A stretch of DNA of 7,854 nucleotides, taken from positions 1-7,854 of the forward strand of contig JAWWBR010000153.1 of assembly GCA_033720855.1 (NCBI GenBank), written 5' to 3'. This stretch comes from SMXQ01 sp033720855. Its GTDB lineage: Bacteria; Pseudomonadota; Alphaproteobacteria; SMXQ01. Within the stretch, counting starts at the first letter, position 1. Each line of letters opens with the position of its first letter. This document shows, piece after piece, positions 1 through 6,614 of the stretch. The notes beneath the pieces were generated by a model. The model saw nothing but the letters and a program-made list of their open reading frames with translations. It was not told where the DNA came from and did not search any database. The position numbers and the translations under genes are program-made.

Positions 1-126
1 ACCACGCCCAATTATTATGCGTCGGTCATCGACGACCCCGCGCTGCCGGTCATCGCCGGCGTCGCCGTGGGCATGCTGCTGACCGCGATCGCGGTGATGT
101 GGAAGATGGTGAACTTCAAGTTCTGA
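1..126 (+). CDS. tadB: Tad pilus platform protein TadB, C-terminal end (partial)
   Basis: The window opens inside a gene; 41 codons remain before the TGA at 124-126. The residue string has a Tyr-Tyr pair and a Pro near its start, followed by one hydrophobic transmembrane helix (roughly residues 16-34 of the fragment) and a short basic/aromatic tail, WKMVNFKF. This is how TadB proteins end: a last membrane helix followed by a short cytoplasmic Lys/Phe tail. TadB is one of the two inner-membrane T2SF-type platform proteins of the Tad (type IVc) pilus, and works with TadC and the TadA ATPase to assemble Flp pilin. Identification rests on this tail and on the complete tadC that follows 55 bases later; the T2SF domain itself lies upstream of the window. 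Confidence 0.8.
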   Translation, partial: TTPNYYASVIDDPALPVIAGVAVGMLLTAIAVMWKMVNFKF

Positions 127-181
127 TCCCGCTACACCGAAACCGGCGGTGGGGGCAGCGAGTTATCGACAGGTGAATGAC

Positions 182-1165
182 GTGGCCAATTTATTGAATA
201 TGTTGCAGCAGAACACGGAGTTCCTCGTCATGGGCGGGGTCTTCTTCTCCGTGGTGATGTTCGTCATGGCGGGGGTCTTCGCCTTTCGAGGACGTGACCC
301 GGTCAAGCGGCGGCTAGCCGGTGGGCGCGCCGAGGGCGAGGCACAGGTCGCGGCGGGCGGACAGGAGGTGTCCCTGCGCCGCGACGAGGAAGAGACGGGC
401 GCCGTTGCCCAGGTCCTCAAGCCGATCGAACCGCATCTGCTGCCCACCGATCAAAAAGAATTGTCGGCGATCCGCCGGCGAATGGTCCAAGCGGGCTATT
501 ACCGTCCTTCCGCGGTGACCAAGTATTACGTCCTGCGCTTGGTTCTGGCGGTCGTGCTGCCGGGCATCGCGTTGGTGATCGCGCCGCAATTGTCCGCCAA
601 GATGTCCTGGGAAACCGTCGCCTTGACGGTCGCCTTGGCCGGCATCATCGGCATGTATATCCCCACCGTCTGGGTTTCGCGCCGGGTCGACAGCCGACAG
701 CAACAATGCCGCGACGGCTTCCCGGATGCGCTCGACATGCTTTTGGTCAGCGTCGAGGCGGGATTGGGACTTGACGCGGCGATCAACCGCGTGGGCGCGG
801 AGATCGGGGCTGCGTACCCTGTGCTCGGCGAGCATTTCCAAAGGGTCGGGGCCGAGCTGCGTGCGGGTCAGTCGCGCGAGGGTGCATTGCGGAGCATGTC
901 CGAACAGATCGGCATCGAAGAGGTCGGCTCTTTGGTGACTTTGCTGATTCAGTCGGATATGCTGGGCACCAGCATTGCGCAGGCATTGCGGGTCCACGCC
1001 GATGATATGAGGATCAAAAGACTGCTGAAGGCCGAAGAAAAGGCCCATATGCTGCCGGTCAAGATGACCGTGCCGCTCATTTTGGGGATTTTGCCGCCCC
1101 TCGTAATCGTTATTCTGGCACCAGCAATCATAAGGTTCATGCGTGTCAGCGGGGGGGCAGGTTGA
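182..1165 (+). CDS. tadC: Tad pilus platform protein TadC (T2SF family)
   Basis: Inner-membrane platform protein of the Tad/Flp pilus, thought to pair with TadB and couple the TadA ATPase to pilin assembly. One N-terminal transmembrane segment (about residues 14-35) is followed by a charged cytoplasmic region, two closely spaced hydrophobic segments near residues 115-170, a T2SF-type helical domain (about 180-300) and a final membrane helix. The C-terminal stretch LPVKMTVPLILGILPP, followed by a hydrophobic run ending in Ala-Pro-Ala-Ile-Ile-Arg, is very typical of TadC. Several GTG starts are possible (149, 173, 182) and an ATG at 200. I chose GTG 182 because AGGTG at 171-175 sits six bases upstream and the protein then begins (M)ANLLNMLQQ. 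The GTG at 149 would add 11 residues but has no visible ribosome site. The length of about 327 residues suits the family. It sits directly after tadB and ends 25 bases before the next start. Confidence 0.93.
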   Translation: MANLLNMLQQNTEFLVMGGVFFSVVMFVMAGVFAFRGRDPVKRRLAGGRAEGEAQVAAGGQEVSLRRDEEETGAVAQVLKPIEPHLLPTDQKELSAIRRRMVQAGYYRPSAVTKYYVLRLVLAVVLPGIALVIAPQLSAKMSWETVALTVALAGIIGMYIPTVWVSRRVDSRQQQCRDGFPDALDMLLVSVEAGLGLDAAINRVGAEIGAAYPVLGEHFQRVGAELRAGQSREGALRSMSEQIGIEEVGSLVTLLIQSDMLGTSIAQALRVHADDMRIKRLLKAEEKAHMLPVKMTVPLILGILPPLVIVILAPAIIRFMRVSGGAG

Positions 1166-1176
1166 AATCCGTACTC

Positions 1177-1183
1177 GAGGAGG
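1177..1183 (+). promoter_or_regulatory. Strong ribosome binding site that sets the start of the TPR/LytR_C lipoprotein
   Basis: GAGGAGG, seven bases before GTG 1191 (and four before GTG 1188). It argues against the upstream in-frame GTG at 1143, which would overlap the tadC end and put a long non-signal extension before the lipoprotein signal peptide. Confidence 0.8.
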
Positions 1184-1190
1184 CCGAGTG

Positions 1191-3383
1191 GTGTCGACGG
1201 ATTTTCAAAATACATTCAAGCGTTTCGGGGGCATAGCCCTGGCATCGGTGTTGCTGGCGTCCTGTAGCCAGGACTGGTCATCGGACAAATACACCTTCAC
1301 CGACAAACACAAGAATCTGTACCTGAAGGGCAAGTCGGAGATGGCCGTCGGCCATTACGGGCTGGCGGTGCAATCCTTCCGCGAGGCGCTGTTGCGCGAT
1401 CCCAGCTCTGTCATGGTGCTCAACGCCCTGGCCGCATCTTACGACCTGTTGGGCCGGTTTGATCTTGCCGAACGGTATTATCGGCAAGCCCTGAGCCTCG
1501 ATCCCAAATCGATCCAGACACTAAACAACCTCGGGTATTCCTACTATCTGCGGGGCGAGTTCCAGCAGGCGCGCGGCCTGTTCGAGCGTGCCGCCCGGAT
1601 CGATGCCAAGAACCCCGTCGTCGTCGCCAATTTGGCGTCGCTCGAAAAGGCCGATGCCAAGCAGCAACTCGCGTCCGCCCGTCAACGACAAGCGGAAAAA
1701 TCCTCCAAGGAGACCAAAGTCGATAGGTGGATCGAGCGTTCCGGACGCAAAGTCCAAACGCTGGTCACCAAGCCCGACCCGGCGACGGTCAGGGCCGCTC
1801 GCGAAGCAGGCATCGAGCCGCGCATTATGCACCCGCCGCAGCCGCTGATCGAGATCGCCACGGCGCCTGAGACAAACCGAGGTGCCGCCCAGTCGCCGGC
1901 ACGCGCGACAACCGCTGGCGTTGCCGGCAAGACAGCCAATGCGGGGCCGAAGATCGAAGCGGTGCGCCCGACCGAGACTGCGGCCGCGCCTCTCCGCCGC
2001 GTGCTCCAGGAGCGGAACTCTGGCGCGCCGCAGCTACCCGGCAATGCCACGCCTGCCGACGATGTAGAGAGGTCCCAGTCCGATGAAACCCTGACGGCTG
2101 CCGTGGCCCCCGGGGTGCGCATCGAGGCGGCGGACCCGTCGGAAGCCGAGGGGCCGGTCACGGCCGAACCGCTGGATACGGCGGAGGTCCTGGCCAAGGT
2201 GGAGTCGCCCGCAGGCGTCGAGTCGCCGATCAAGATCGAGGCGGCGGCCAAGGTCGAGAACCCGGTCAAGGTTGAGCGGTCCGAAAACATGGGGTCGCCG
2301 GTCAAGATCGAGGCGCCCGCCGAGGCGGCGAGCCCGGTTAAGGTCGAGGTCGTGACTAAAACCGACTCGCCCGTAACATCCGACTCGCCGATCAAGATCG
2401 AGACCCCGGCCGAGTCCGTCAGTGTCGCCAAGCTGCTGCAACCGCAGAAAGCGGCGGCGGCCCCGGCGGCGCCCAAGTCGGAGGTGCGGTCGGTCGAGAC
2501 GGTCGAAGAAGCCTCTCCGTCCGTGCAGATTTCGGCGGTCACCGTGACGCCATCGACCACCCAAAGCGCGGAGGCCTTCGCGCTGGTCGCGGTTCCCTCG
2601 GGATCGGCGGCACCTAGGCAGGACAGTCCTGCCGGGGCGGATTTGGCCCTGCCCGAGCTTAATCAGGACGTGGCGCGGGACGTTCGTATCGCGGCGCTGC
2701 GGGCCGACGGCATTCCCGCAGAGCAGACTCCGCCGATGCCGGAACTGTCGGCATTGGACGTTGCCAAGGGGCCCGAAGAGATCGATACCGCCAACATTCC
2801 GGAGCTCGATATTGCCAAGGCGGCTAACGAGGTGAAGGTGCCGGAGGTGAAGTTGCCTTCCGCCACCGCACCCGAGCCCATGACCAAGCAAGTGCGGCCC
2901 GACAAGATCCCCGAACTCGATGTCGAGCGCGCGGTCGCACCGGCTAAGGTCAAGCCGGCCCTCGAGACCGCATCGCTGGGCACCAAGCCTGGCAGCGCCA
3001 CAACCGTGCGACGAGCGTCGGTCACGGCGAAAAAGTCGTCGGCGCCGGAAGGCGCTGAGACCGAGATGGCGGCCCTCAAGGCGGCGGTTCGACTGGAGGT
3101 TTCGAACGGTGCCGGACGGTTGAACATGGCGGCGCGAATGGGGCGCTACCTCGTCAGTCACGGCTTGGGCGATCCCCAACTGACCAATGCCAAAAGCTTC
3201 ACCAACATGATCTCGGTGCTGTATTTCAGGCCTGGATACATTGCCAACGCCAAGTCCCTCAGCCAGCTGTTGCCGGTGAGTCCGAGGCTGAAGCAGAACG
3301 CGGAAATGCCGACCCATCTGCGCTTGGTGCTGGGCGGGGATTTGCTGGCGTTCGACCGCGACCTCATCCAAAAGTCTGAATAA
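1191..3383 (+). CDS. TPR lipoprotein with repetitive linker and C-terminal LytR_C-like domain (Tad locus)
   Basis: A 730-residue predicted outer-membrane or periplasmic lipoprotein of the Tad operon. Residues 1-25 are a lipoprotein signal peptide: Lys-Arg at 10-11, a hydrophobic core, and the lipobox LLASC with Cys25 as acylation site. Three TPR units follow at about 41-143, with good helix signatures such as LNNLGYSYYLRGEFQQARG. From about 150 to 630 the chain is Ala/Pro/Val/Glu/Lys-rich and probably disordered; it contains a 12-residue tandem repeat (339-410) and four Pro-Glu-Leu motifs (487-578). The last hundred residues (about 633-725) resemble the LytR_C domain: an opening strand VRLEVSNGAGRLNMAARM, then a Gly-rich turn, then SVLYFRPGYIANAKSL. 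LytR_C is best known from LytR-CpsA-Psr wall proteins; its role here is not known. By TPR content and position the protein is TadD-like, perhaps helping secretin assembly or linking the pilus machine to the envelope (inference). The start is fixed by the strong ribosome site at 1177-1183. Confidence 0.85.
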   Translation: MSTDFQNTFKRFGGIALASVLLASCSQDWSSDKYTFTDKHKNLYLKGKSEMAVGHYGLAVQSFREALLRDPSSVMVLNALAASYDLLGRFDLAERYYRQALSLDPKSIQTLNNLGYSYYLRGEFQQARGLFERAARIDAKNPVVVANLASLEKADAKQQLASARQRQAEKSSKETKVDRWIERSGRKVQTLVTKPDPATVRAAREAGIEPRIMHPPQPLIEIATAPETNRGAAQSPARATTAGVAGKTANAGPKIEAVRPTETAAAPLRRVLQERNSGAPQLPGNATPADDVERSQSDETLTAAVAPGVRIEAADPSEAEGPVTAEPLDTAEVLAKVESPAGVESPIKIEAAAKVENPVKVERSENMGSPVKIEAPAEAASPVKVEVVTKTDSPVTSDSPIKIETPAESVSVAKLLQPQKAAAAPAAPKSEVRSVETVEEASPSVQISAVTVTPSTTQSAEAFALVAVPSGSAAPRQDSPAGADLALPELNQDVARDVRIAALRADGIPAEQTPPMPELSALDVAKGPEEIDTANIPELDIAKAANEVKVPEVKLPSATAPEPMTKQVRPDKIPELDVERAVAPAKVKPALETASLGTKPGSATTVRRASVTAKKSSAPEGAETEMAALKAAVRLEVSNGAGRLNMAARMGRYLVSHGLGDPQLTNAKSFTNMISVLYFRPGYIANAKSLSQLLPVSPRLKQNAEMPTHLRLVLGGDLLAFDRDLIQKSE
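2205..2420 (+). repeat. In-frame 36-bp (12-residue) tandem repeat in the lipoprotein linker
   Basis: Units with the pattern (S/N)P(V/I)K(V/I)E plus six variable residues begin at residues 345, 357, 369, 381 and 399 of the lipoprotein. A half unit, SPVTSD, at 393 keeps the 12-residue register up to residue 398, and another half unit, SPAGVE, precedes at 339. At DNA level the 18 bases TCGCCGATCAAGATCGAG are identical at 2223-2240 and 2385-2402, with one mismatch at 2295-2312. Every change keeps the reading frame, so this is a repeated protein segment (extended, alternating basic and acidic) that grew by duplication. Confidence 0.85.
2649..2924 (+). repeat. Degenerate Pro-Glu-Leu motif repeated four times in the linker
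   Basis: Four copies of a short motif occur at irregular spacing: LPELNQDVA (from residue 487), MPELSALDVAKG (516), IPELDIAKA (536) and IPELDVERA (573). The spacing is 29, 20 and 37 residues, so these are not tandem units. They may be short binding motifs within a disordered linker; this is inference from motif repetition only. Confidence 0.5.
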
Positions 3384-3407
3384 TTGCGACCGGCAGAAAC
3401 GTCTCTC

Positions 3408-4322
3408 GTGACCGTAAAAGTCCTGTTGGGAATCCTGTGTCTCGCGGTTTTCGCGGGCTGTGCCGCAACGCCCGATGAAGGCAAGAAGCCGGGCGTCGCC
3501 GATGTGCCCAAGGTCTCGGACGACAAGAAGAATGAGCAGGAAGCGCGGTTGCTGAAAGACATCTACCATTTGCTGGAGAAGGGCAAGACCAGCGACGCGA
3601 GCGCTCTCCTCAGCCAGTTGGCGCGACTCAACCCCACGAATCCCGAACTACGGCTCGCCCAGGCGGAGATTTTTCTCCGCCAAGGGCTTTTTCCGGAGGC
3701 GGCCAGCCTGTTCAGCGAACTGGTCACCAAGAAGCAGCTGCTGGCTAGGTCTCATCAGGGGGTTGGATTGGTGCGGCTGCAATTGGGCCAGACCGCATCG
3801 GCCAAGACCCAATTCGAAAAGGCGGTGGCGCTGGATGACCAACTGTGGAGGTCCTGGAACGGACTCGGCTATTACTACGATTCGAAAAAACAATGGGGGA
3901 AGGCGGAGGAAAGCTACAACCGCGCCCTGAAGCTGCGTCGCGATAAACCTGCATTGTACAACAACAGGGGCTTTTCCAAGTTGATGCAGGGCCGCTATGA
4001 AGACGCCATCGCCGACTTTAAAACAGCGTTGAAGCTGGACCCGGGGGTGAAGGTCGCGCGTATGAATATCCGACTTGCCCAGGCGTGGCTCGGCCGCTAT
4101 GTCGAGGCGATTGCGGGGGCGTCGAAGCGGGAACTTCCCTTGGTACTCAACAATGTCGGGTATATTGCCATGCTCAAGGGCGAACTGGCGACCGCCGAGG
4201 CCTATTTCTCCAGGTCCATGGAACTGAGTCCCAGTTTCAACGAAACCGCATCCAACAATTTGCAGAAGCTGGAGGCGATCAAGTTGCAAAGCGGCCCTCG
4301 GGGGAAGGCGAGGAAGCGGTAA
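3408..4322 (+). CDS. tadD: TadD-like TPR lipoprotein of the Tad pilus
   Basis: A 304-residue lipoprotein built almost entirely of TPRs. The signal peptide is short (Lys4, hydrophobic core, FAGC with Cys18 as the likely lipidated residue). A charged linker follows (about 19-45), then six or seven TPR units to about residue 290. Clear ones include WNGLGYYYDSKKQWGKAEES, NNRGFSKLMQGRYEDAIADF and NNVGYIAMLKGELATAEAYF. The tail is basic (RGKARKR). TadD proteins are TPR lipoproteins proposed to act as pilotins for the Tad secretin RcpA/CpaC, by analogy with PilF/PilW. The frame is open from a TTG at 3384, directly after the preceding stop. I prefer GTG 3408 because it gives a compact lipoprotein signal, although no strong ribosome site is seen for either, and coupling to the upstream gene is likely. 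The symbol is by family resemblance; the preceding gene could equally be the functional TadD. Confidence 0.82.
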   Translation: MTVKVLLGILCLAVFAGCAATPDEGKKPGVADVPKVSDDKKNEQEARLLKDIYHLLEKGKTSDASALLSQLARLNPTNPELRLAQAEIFLRQGLFPEAASLFSELVTKKQLLARSHQGVGLVRLQLGQTASAKTQFEKAVALDDQLWRSWNGLGYYYDSKKQWGKAEESYNRALKLRRDKPALYNNRGFSKLMQGRYEDAIADFKTALKLDPGVKVARMNIRLAQAWLGRYVEAIAGASKRELPLVLNNVGYIAMLKGELATAEAYFSRSMELSPSFNETASNNLQKLEAIKLQSGPRGKARKR

Positions 4323-4332
4323 TCCTCCCCGC

Positions 4333-4824
4333 ATGTCGTTCGATTCAGCCCTCCTTCTCTTCATCGGCGTGGTCTTCTATGGGTTGCTCGCGGCTGCCGC
4401 CCTCTACGATATTCTTCGATTTCGCATCCCCAATGCCATCGTCGTCGCGCTGCCGATCCTGTTTGTTGTGGGGGCCGTGATCGCCCCGGTCGAGATCGAT
4501 TGGTTCAGCCACTTTGGCGCCGGGTTGATCGTCCTGGTCTGTGCCGCGGCGCTGTTTCACTTCAATATCCTCGGTGGTGGCGATGCCAAGTTGCTGGCTG
4601 CGCTGTCGGTTTGGGCGGGAATGGACGGTCTTCTGGTGTTCCTGGTCGGGGTTTCCGTCCTTGGTGGGGTCCTCGCGCTCGGGCTTTTGATGGTGCGTCC
4701 GCTCTGCGCCAGGGCGGACAGGATTTCGTGGCCGCGGTCGATGTTGCCGGGTCATCCGCTTCCCTATGGTGTGGCCATTGGCGGCGGCGCCGTGGTCATG
4801 CAGGCGCTGGTTCCGGCCTTCTAG
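4333..4824 (+). CDS. tadV: Prepilin peptidase, CpaA/TadV type (A24 aspartic protease)
   Basis: A 163-residue integral-membrane aspartic protease that would cleave the leader peptides of Flp pilin and TadE/F-type pseudopilins at the cytoplasmic face. The two catalytic Asp residues of the A24 family are visible: Asp26 in ALYDILRFRIPN and Asp84 in the GxGD signature ILGGGDAKLLAAL. The sequence has five or six hydrophobic segments and ends with the PYGVAI block usual in CpaA proteins. It is of the short type, lacking the N-terminal cytoplasmic methylase domain of PilD, as expected for TadV/CpaA. It starts 10 bases after the TadD-like stop; no good ribosome site stands in that gap, so translational coupling is likely. 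It appears to close the Tad operon in this window, because a hairpin follows within eight bases of the stop. Confidence 0.93.
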   Translation: MSFDSALLLFIGVVFYGLLAAAALYDILRFRIPNAIVVALPILFVVGAVIAPVEIDWFSHFGAGLIVLVCAAALFHFNILGGGDAKLLAALSVWAGMDGLLVFLVGVSVLGGVLALGLLMVRPLCARADRISWPRSMLPGHPLPYGVAIGGGAVVMQALVPAF

Positions 4825-4831
4825 GCTGGTT

Positions 4832-4853
4832 CGGCGGCGGTATTTCGCCGTCG
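4832..4853 (+). terminator. GC-rich hairpin after the prepilin peptidase gene, possible terminator
   Basis: Arms 4832-4839 (CGGCGGCG) and 4846-4853 (CGCCGTCG) pair over eight positions with one G-U, around a six-base loop GTATTT. It lies seven bases past the tadV stop, the usual place for an operon end. No T-tract follows, so it may instead protect the 3' end of the mRNA or need Rho. Confidence 0.4.
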
Positions 4854-4875
4854 GGTTGGCTAATCCGCTGAGAAG

Positions 4876-4911
4876 CCCCGTCCGACCGGACATGTGGCGG
4901 CGCCAACGGGG
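4876..4911 (+). repeat. Compound inverted repeat
   Basis: Outer arms CCCCGT (4876-4881) and ACGGGG (4906-4911) are exact reverse complements. Between them lies the near-perfect palindrome TGGCGGCGCCA (4895-4905), which stacks directly on the outer right arm. A second inverted repeat, GTCCG-AC-CGGAC (4880-4891), overlaps the outer left arm. The element could fold as a ten-pair stem with a 13-base bulge, or as two alternative hairpins. Its role is unknown. Confidence 0.5.
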
Positions 4912-4962
4912 AGCATAACGGCAGGGAATCGCGTTGAAGACGGGGGATTGGGGCGTTGCGGC

Positions 4963-4985
4963 AGCAGATTTCGGGTCTGTTTTTT
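4963..4985 (+). terminator. Weak hairpin followed by six T, possible intrinsic terminator
   Basis: AGCAGA (4963-4968) pairs with TCTGTT (4976-4981), with one G-U, and a run of six T occupies 4980-4985. The stem is short and only moderately GC-rich, so this is a weak candidate. If real it would stop read-through from the Tad operon just before the next promoter. Confidence 0.3.
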
Positions 4986-4994
4986 ACCTGTGGC

Positions 4995-5004
4995 ATAGGC
5001 CAAA
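4995..5004 (+). repeat. Shared decamer, copy 1 (upstream of the TolC-like gene)
   Basis: ATAGGCCAAA; the exact reverse complement occurs at 7484-7493 before the last gene of the window. This copy is 19 bases upstream of the predicted -35 box. Here it is part of a small inverted repeat, TGGC-ATAG-GCCA (4991-5002). Confidence 0.4.
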
Positions 5005-5022
5005 GTTCAGACATTTAAGGTG

Positions 5023-5052
5023 TTGACATAGTTGGAAAATAAAAACTAAGTT
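5023..5052 (+). promoter_or_regulatory. Predicted promoter of the TolC-like channel gene
   Basis: A perfect -35 hexamer TTGACA lies at 5023-5028. The -10 is poor: TAAGTT at 5047-5052 with an 18-base spacer is the best fit, matching three of six consensus bases. The surroundings are much more AT-rich than the rest of the window. The palindrome CTAA-G-TTAG at 5046-5054 overlaps the -10 and could be an operator half-site pair. The leader to the chosen start would be about 85 bases. Confidence 0.5.
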
Positions 5053-5133
5053 AGCGCGTCTAGGGGTCCGGGCCGCGATGCCGTCTTCGGGCCGGTTTCG
5101 GTCGGAACACAGCGATGTGCGTTATTCCGAATG

Positions 5134-5139
5134 AGGGGG
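5134..5139 (+). promoter_or_regulatory. Ribosome binding site that decides the start of the channel gene
   Basis: AGGGGG, six bases before GTG 5146. It overlaps the upstream in-frame ATG at 5131, which itself has no ribosome site; translation from GTG 5146 is therefore more likely. Confidence 0.6.
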
Positions 5140-5145
5140 CTACCC

Positions 5146-6555
5146 GTGAAAATTTCCAGCTTGTTGATTAAGGGTCGTGCCGATCTCCGCTTGCGCGGCA
5201 TTGGTTTGGCTTTCGTGCCGATGGTGGCGATTGCCGCCGCGGGCGGGCCTGCGTCCGCCACCAGCCTGAATGAGGCGGTGCGCGCGGGACTTGCCAACCC
5301 CGAAGTGCGCGAGGCGGCGGCCGCCCAAAGGGCCATCACCCATGACCTGCGCGAGGCACGGGCGCTGTATTATCCCCGTCTCGATCTGCGCGGATCGGTG
5401 GGGCCGGAATGGTTCGAAACGCCCACCAGCCCGGGCAACGACACATGGTTGTGGGAGCGCCAGGGGTCGGTTCTGGTCAAGCAGCTGATCTTCGATGGTC
5501 GCGGGGCGGTAAGTGAGGTCGAGCGCCAGGAGGCCCGGGTTCGCGCGTCTTCGGCACGCGTCATCGAGCGATCAGAGTTTATTGCCCTGGACGTTGTACA
5601 AGCCTATCTCGACGTGCTGCGCCAGCTTGACCTGGTCCGCTACGCCGAAGACAATGTGCGCGCCCATGTCGCCCTCGGCCAGGATGTCGAGAGGCGGGTC
5701 CAGGCCGGCCGCAGCGGCCTCGGCGACCAACGCCAAGGCGAATCCCGTCTGGCCCAGGCCCGCGCCGACTTGGTCGAGGCTCAGCGGCGCCTAGACGATG
5801 CGCGCGCTTTCTACGCCCGCCTGGTCGGATCCGAGCCGCTCAAGCTTTCGCGCCCGGATCTGCCGAAGGGGGCGGTGCCCGCCACCCTGCAAGAGGCCCT
5901 CAACAACACCGCGGCCAGCAATCCGTCGATCACCGTGGCGCTGCGCGATATCGAGGCGGCGGAAGCCTTGGTGCGGGTCAATACGGCGCCGTTCTGGCCA
6001 CGCCTCGACCTCGAGATCAGCGGATCCGAGGGACACAACATCGACGGCGAGCAGGGGGATAACGATAGCTTCTCGGCGTTGCTGGTGGCGCGCTGGAACA
6101 TTTACGCAGGTGGTGGCGACACCGCGCGCAAGCGCGCCGCCATCGAGCGGGTCGCCGAGGCCCGGGAGCGCATGATGAAGATCAAGATCCAGGCCGACGA
6201 GGAAACCCGCCGGTCGTGGAACGCGTTGGTGCGCCAGCGCGAACAAGTCAAGGTTTTGGCCGACCGGCAGCGCAGCGCGGAAGGGGTCCTTGCCGCCTAT
6301 CGCCAGCAGTTCAACGTCGGCCAGCGTGACCTGCTCGATCTCTTGGATGCCCAAAACGACGTCTTCCTCGCGCGGTCGGCGTACACCACGGCCGATTACT
6401 CCGCGTTGTTCGCGGGCTTCCGGGTGGTCGCCGTGGCCGGCGAGCTGCTCGGCGCGCTCAAGATCAAGGATCCGGGCGAAGGCGCCGGTGGTCGACCGGG
6501 GTCGGAGAAGGCGATGATGAAGCCGGCCAAGAAAGAGATGTCCAAGAAGAATTAG
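5146..6555 (+). CDS. TolC-family outer-membrane channel, type I secretion kind
   Basis: A 469-residue outer-membrane efflux protein (OEP repeats) that would form the trimeric outer-membrane and periplasmic duct of a type I secretion system, joined to a membrane-fusion protein and an ABC transporter in the inner membrane. A signal peptide ends in Ala-Ser-Ala at residues 36-38. The two internal halves show the family pattern: VLVKQLIFDGRGAVSEVERQ (from 109) and WNIYAGGGDTARKRAAIERV (from 317) are equivalent positions of the two OEP units, each followed by long amphipathic helices. The block GQRDLLDLLDAQNDVFLARS (from 392) is the C-terminal signature of the TolC/LapE/AggA type I secretion subfamily. 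The tail from about 440 is Gly/Lys-rich. It is preceded by its own promoter and followed by a strong terminator, so it is likely monocistronic. The ABC and HlyD partners are not in the window; they may lie downstream. A drug-efflux role cannot be excluded from sequence alone. Confidence 0.9.
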   Translation: MKISSLLIKGRADLRLRGIGLAFVPMVAIAAAGGPASATSLNEAVRAGLANPEVREAAAAQRAITHDLREARALYYPRLDLRGSVGPEWFETPTSPGNDTWLWERQGSVLVKQLIFDGRGAVSEVERQEARVRASSARVIERSEFIALDVVQAYLDVLRQLDLVRYAEDNVRAHVALGQDVERRVQAGRSGLGDQRQGESRLAQARADLVEAQRRLDDARAFYARLVGSEPLKLSRPDLPKGAVPATLQEALNNTAASNPSITVALRDIEAAEALVRVNTAPFWPRLDLEISGSEGHNIDGEQGDNDSFSALLVARWNIYAGGGDTARKRAAIERVAEARERMMKIKIQADEETRRSWNALVRQREQVKVLADRQRSAEGVLAAYRQQFNVGQRDLLDLLDAQNDVFLARSAYTTADYSALFAGFRVVAVAGELLGALKIKDPGEGAGGRPGSEKAMMKPAKKEMSKKN

Positions 6556-6614
6556 ACCGACGTGCAGGACTCGTCGCCCAGTGGGGGGCGGAGCCCGCAT
6601 GCGATACGGATCTG

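Larger units (their letters stand above)
4825..5145 (+). other. Intergenic region between Tad operon and secretion block
   Basis: These 321 bases contain no convincing gene in either strand. They hold, in order, a GC-rich hairpin (4832-4853), a compound inverted repeat (4876-4911), a weak hairpin with a T-tract (4963-4985), a decamer shared with the gap before the last gene (4995-5004), and an AT-rich promoter-like stretch (about 5011-5056). GC content drops sharply from about 4980 to 5056 compared with the coding sequence around it. Confidence 0.7.

Noticed and set aside
314..1048. Minus-strand open frame of 244 codons opposite tadC
   Set aside because: Composition is that of a reverse shadow, and tadC on the plus strand is unmistakable.
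1143..1190. Upstream GTG that would extend the TPR/LytR_C lipoprotein by 16 residues and overlap tadC
   Set aside because: The extension precedes a complete lipoprotein signal peptide and ignores the GAGGAGG site placed correctly for GTG 1191.
2205..2420. 36-base periodicity that could be mistaken for a CRISPR array
   Set aside because: The units are degenerate, directly adjacent without unique spacers, and stay in frame inside a coding sequence.
1682..2560. Minus-strand open frame of 292 codons, Ser/Thr/Ala-rich, looking like a surface protein
   Set aside because: The Ser/Thr-rich look comes from reading the Ala/Glu/Val repeat linker backwards; it has no ribosome site or signal peptide and lies wholly inside the real gene.
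2034..3569. Long minus-strand open frame (511 codons) opposite the TPR/LytR_C lipoprotein
   Set aside because: It is the mirror of a GC-rich, repeat-rich real gene; its translation is Arg/Gly/Leu/Asp-rich with no domain, and the plus strand has a signal peptide, TPRs and a ribosome site.
5791..6600. Minus-strand open frame of 269 codons opposite the channel gene
   Set aside because: Antisense to well-conserved OEP motifs; no recognisable domain; shadow of high-GC codon use.
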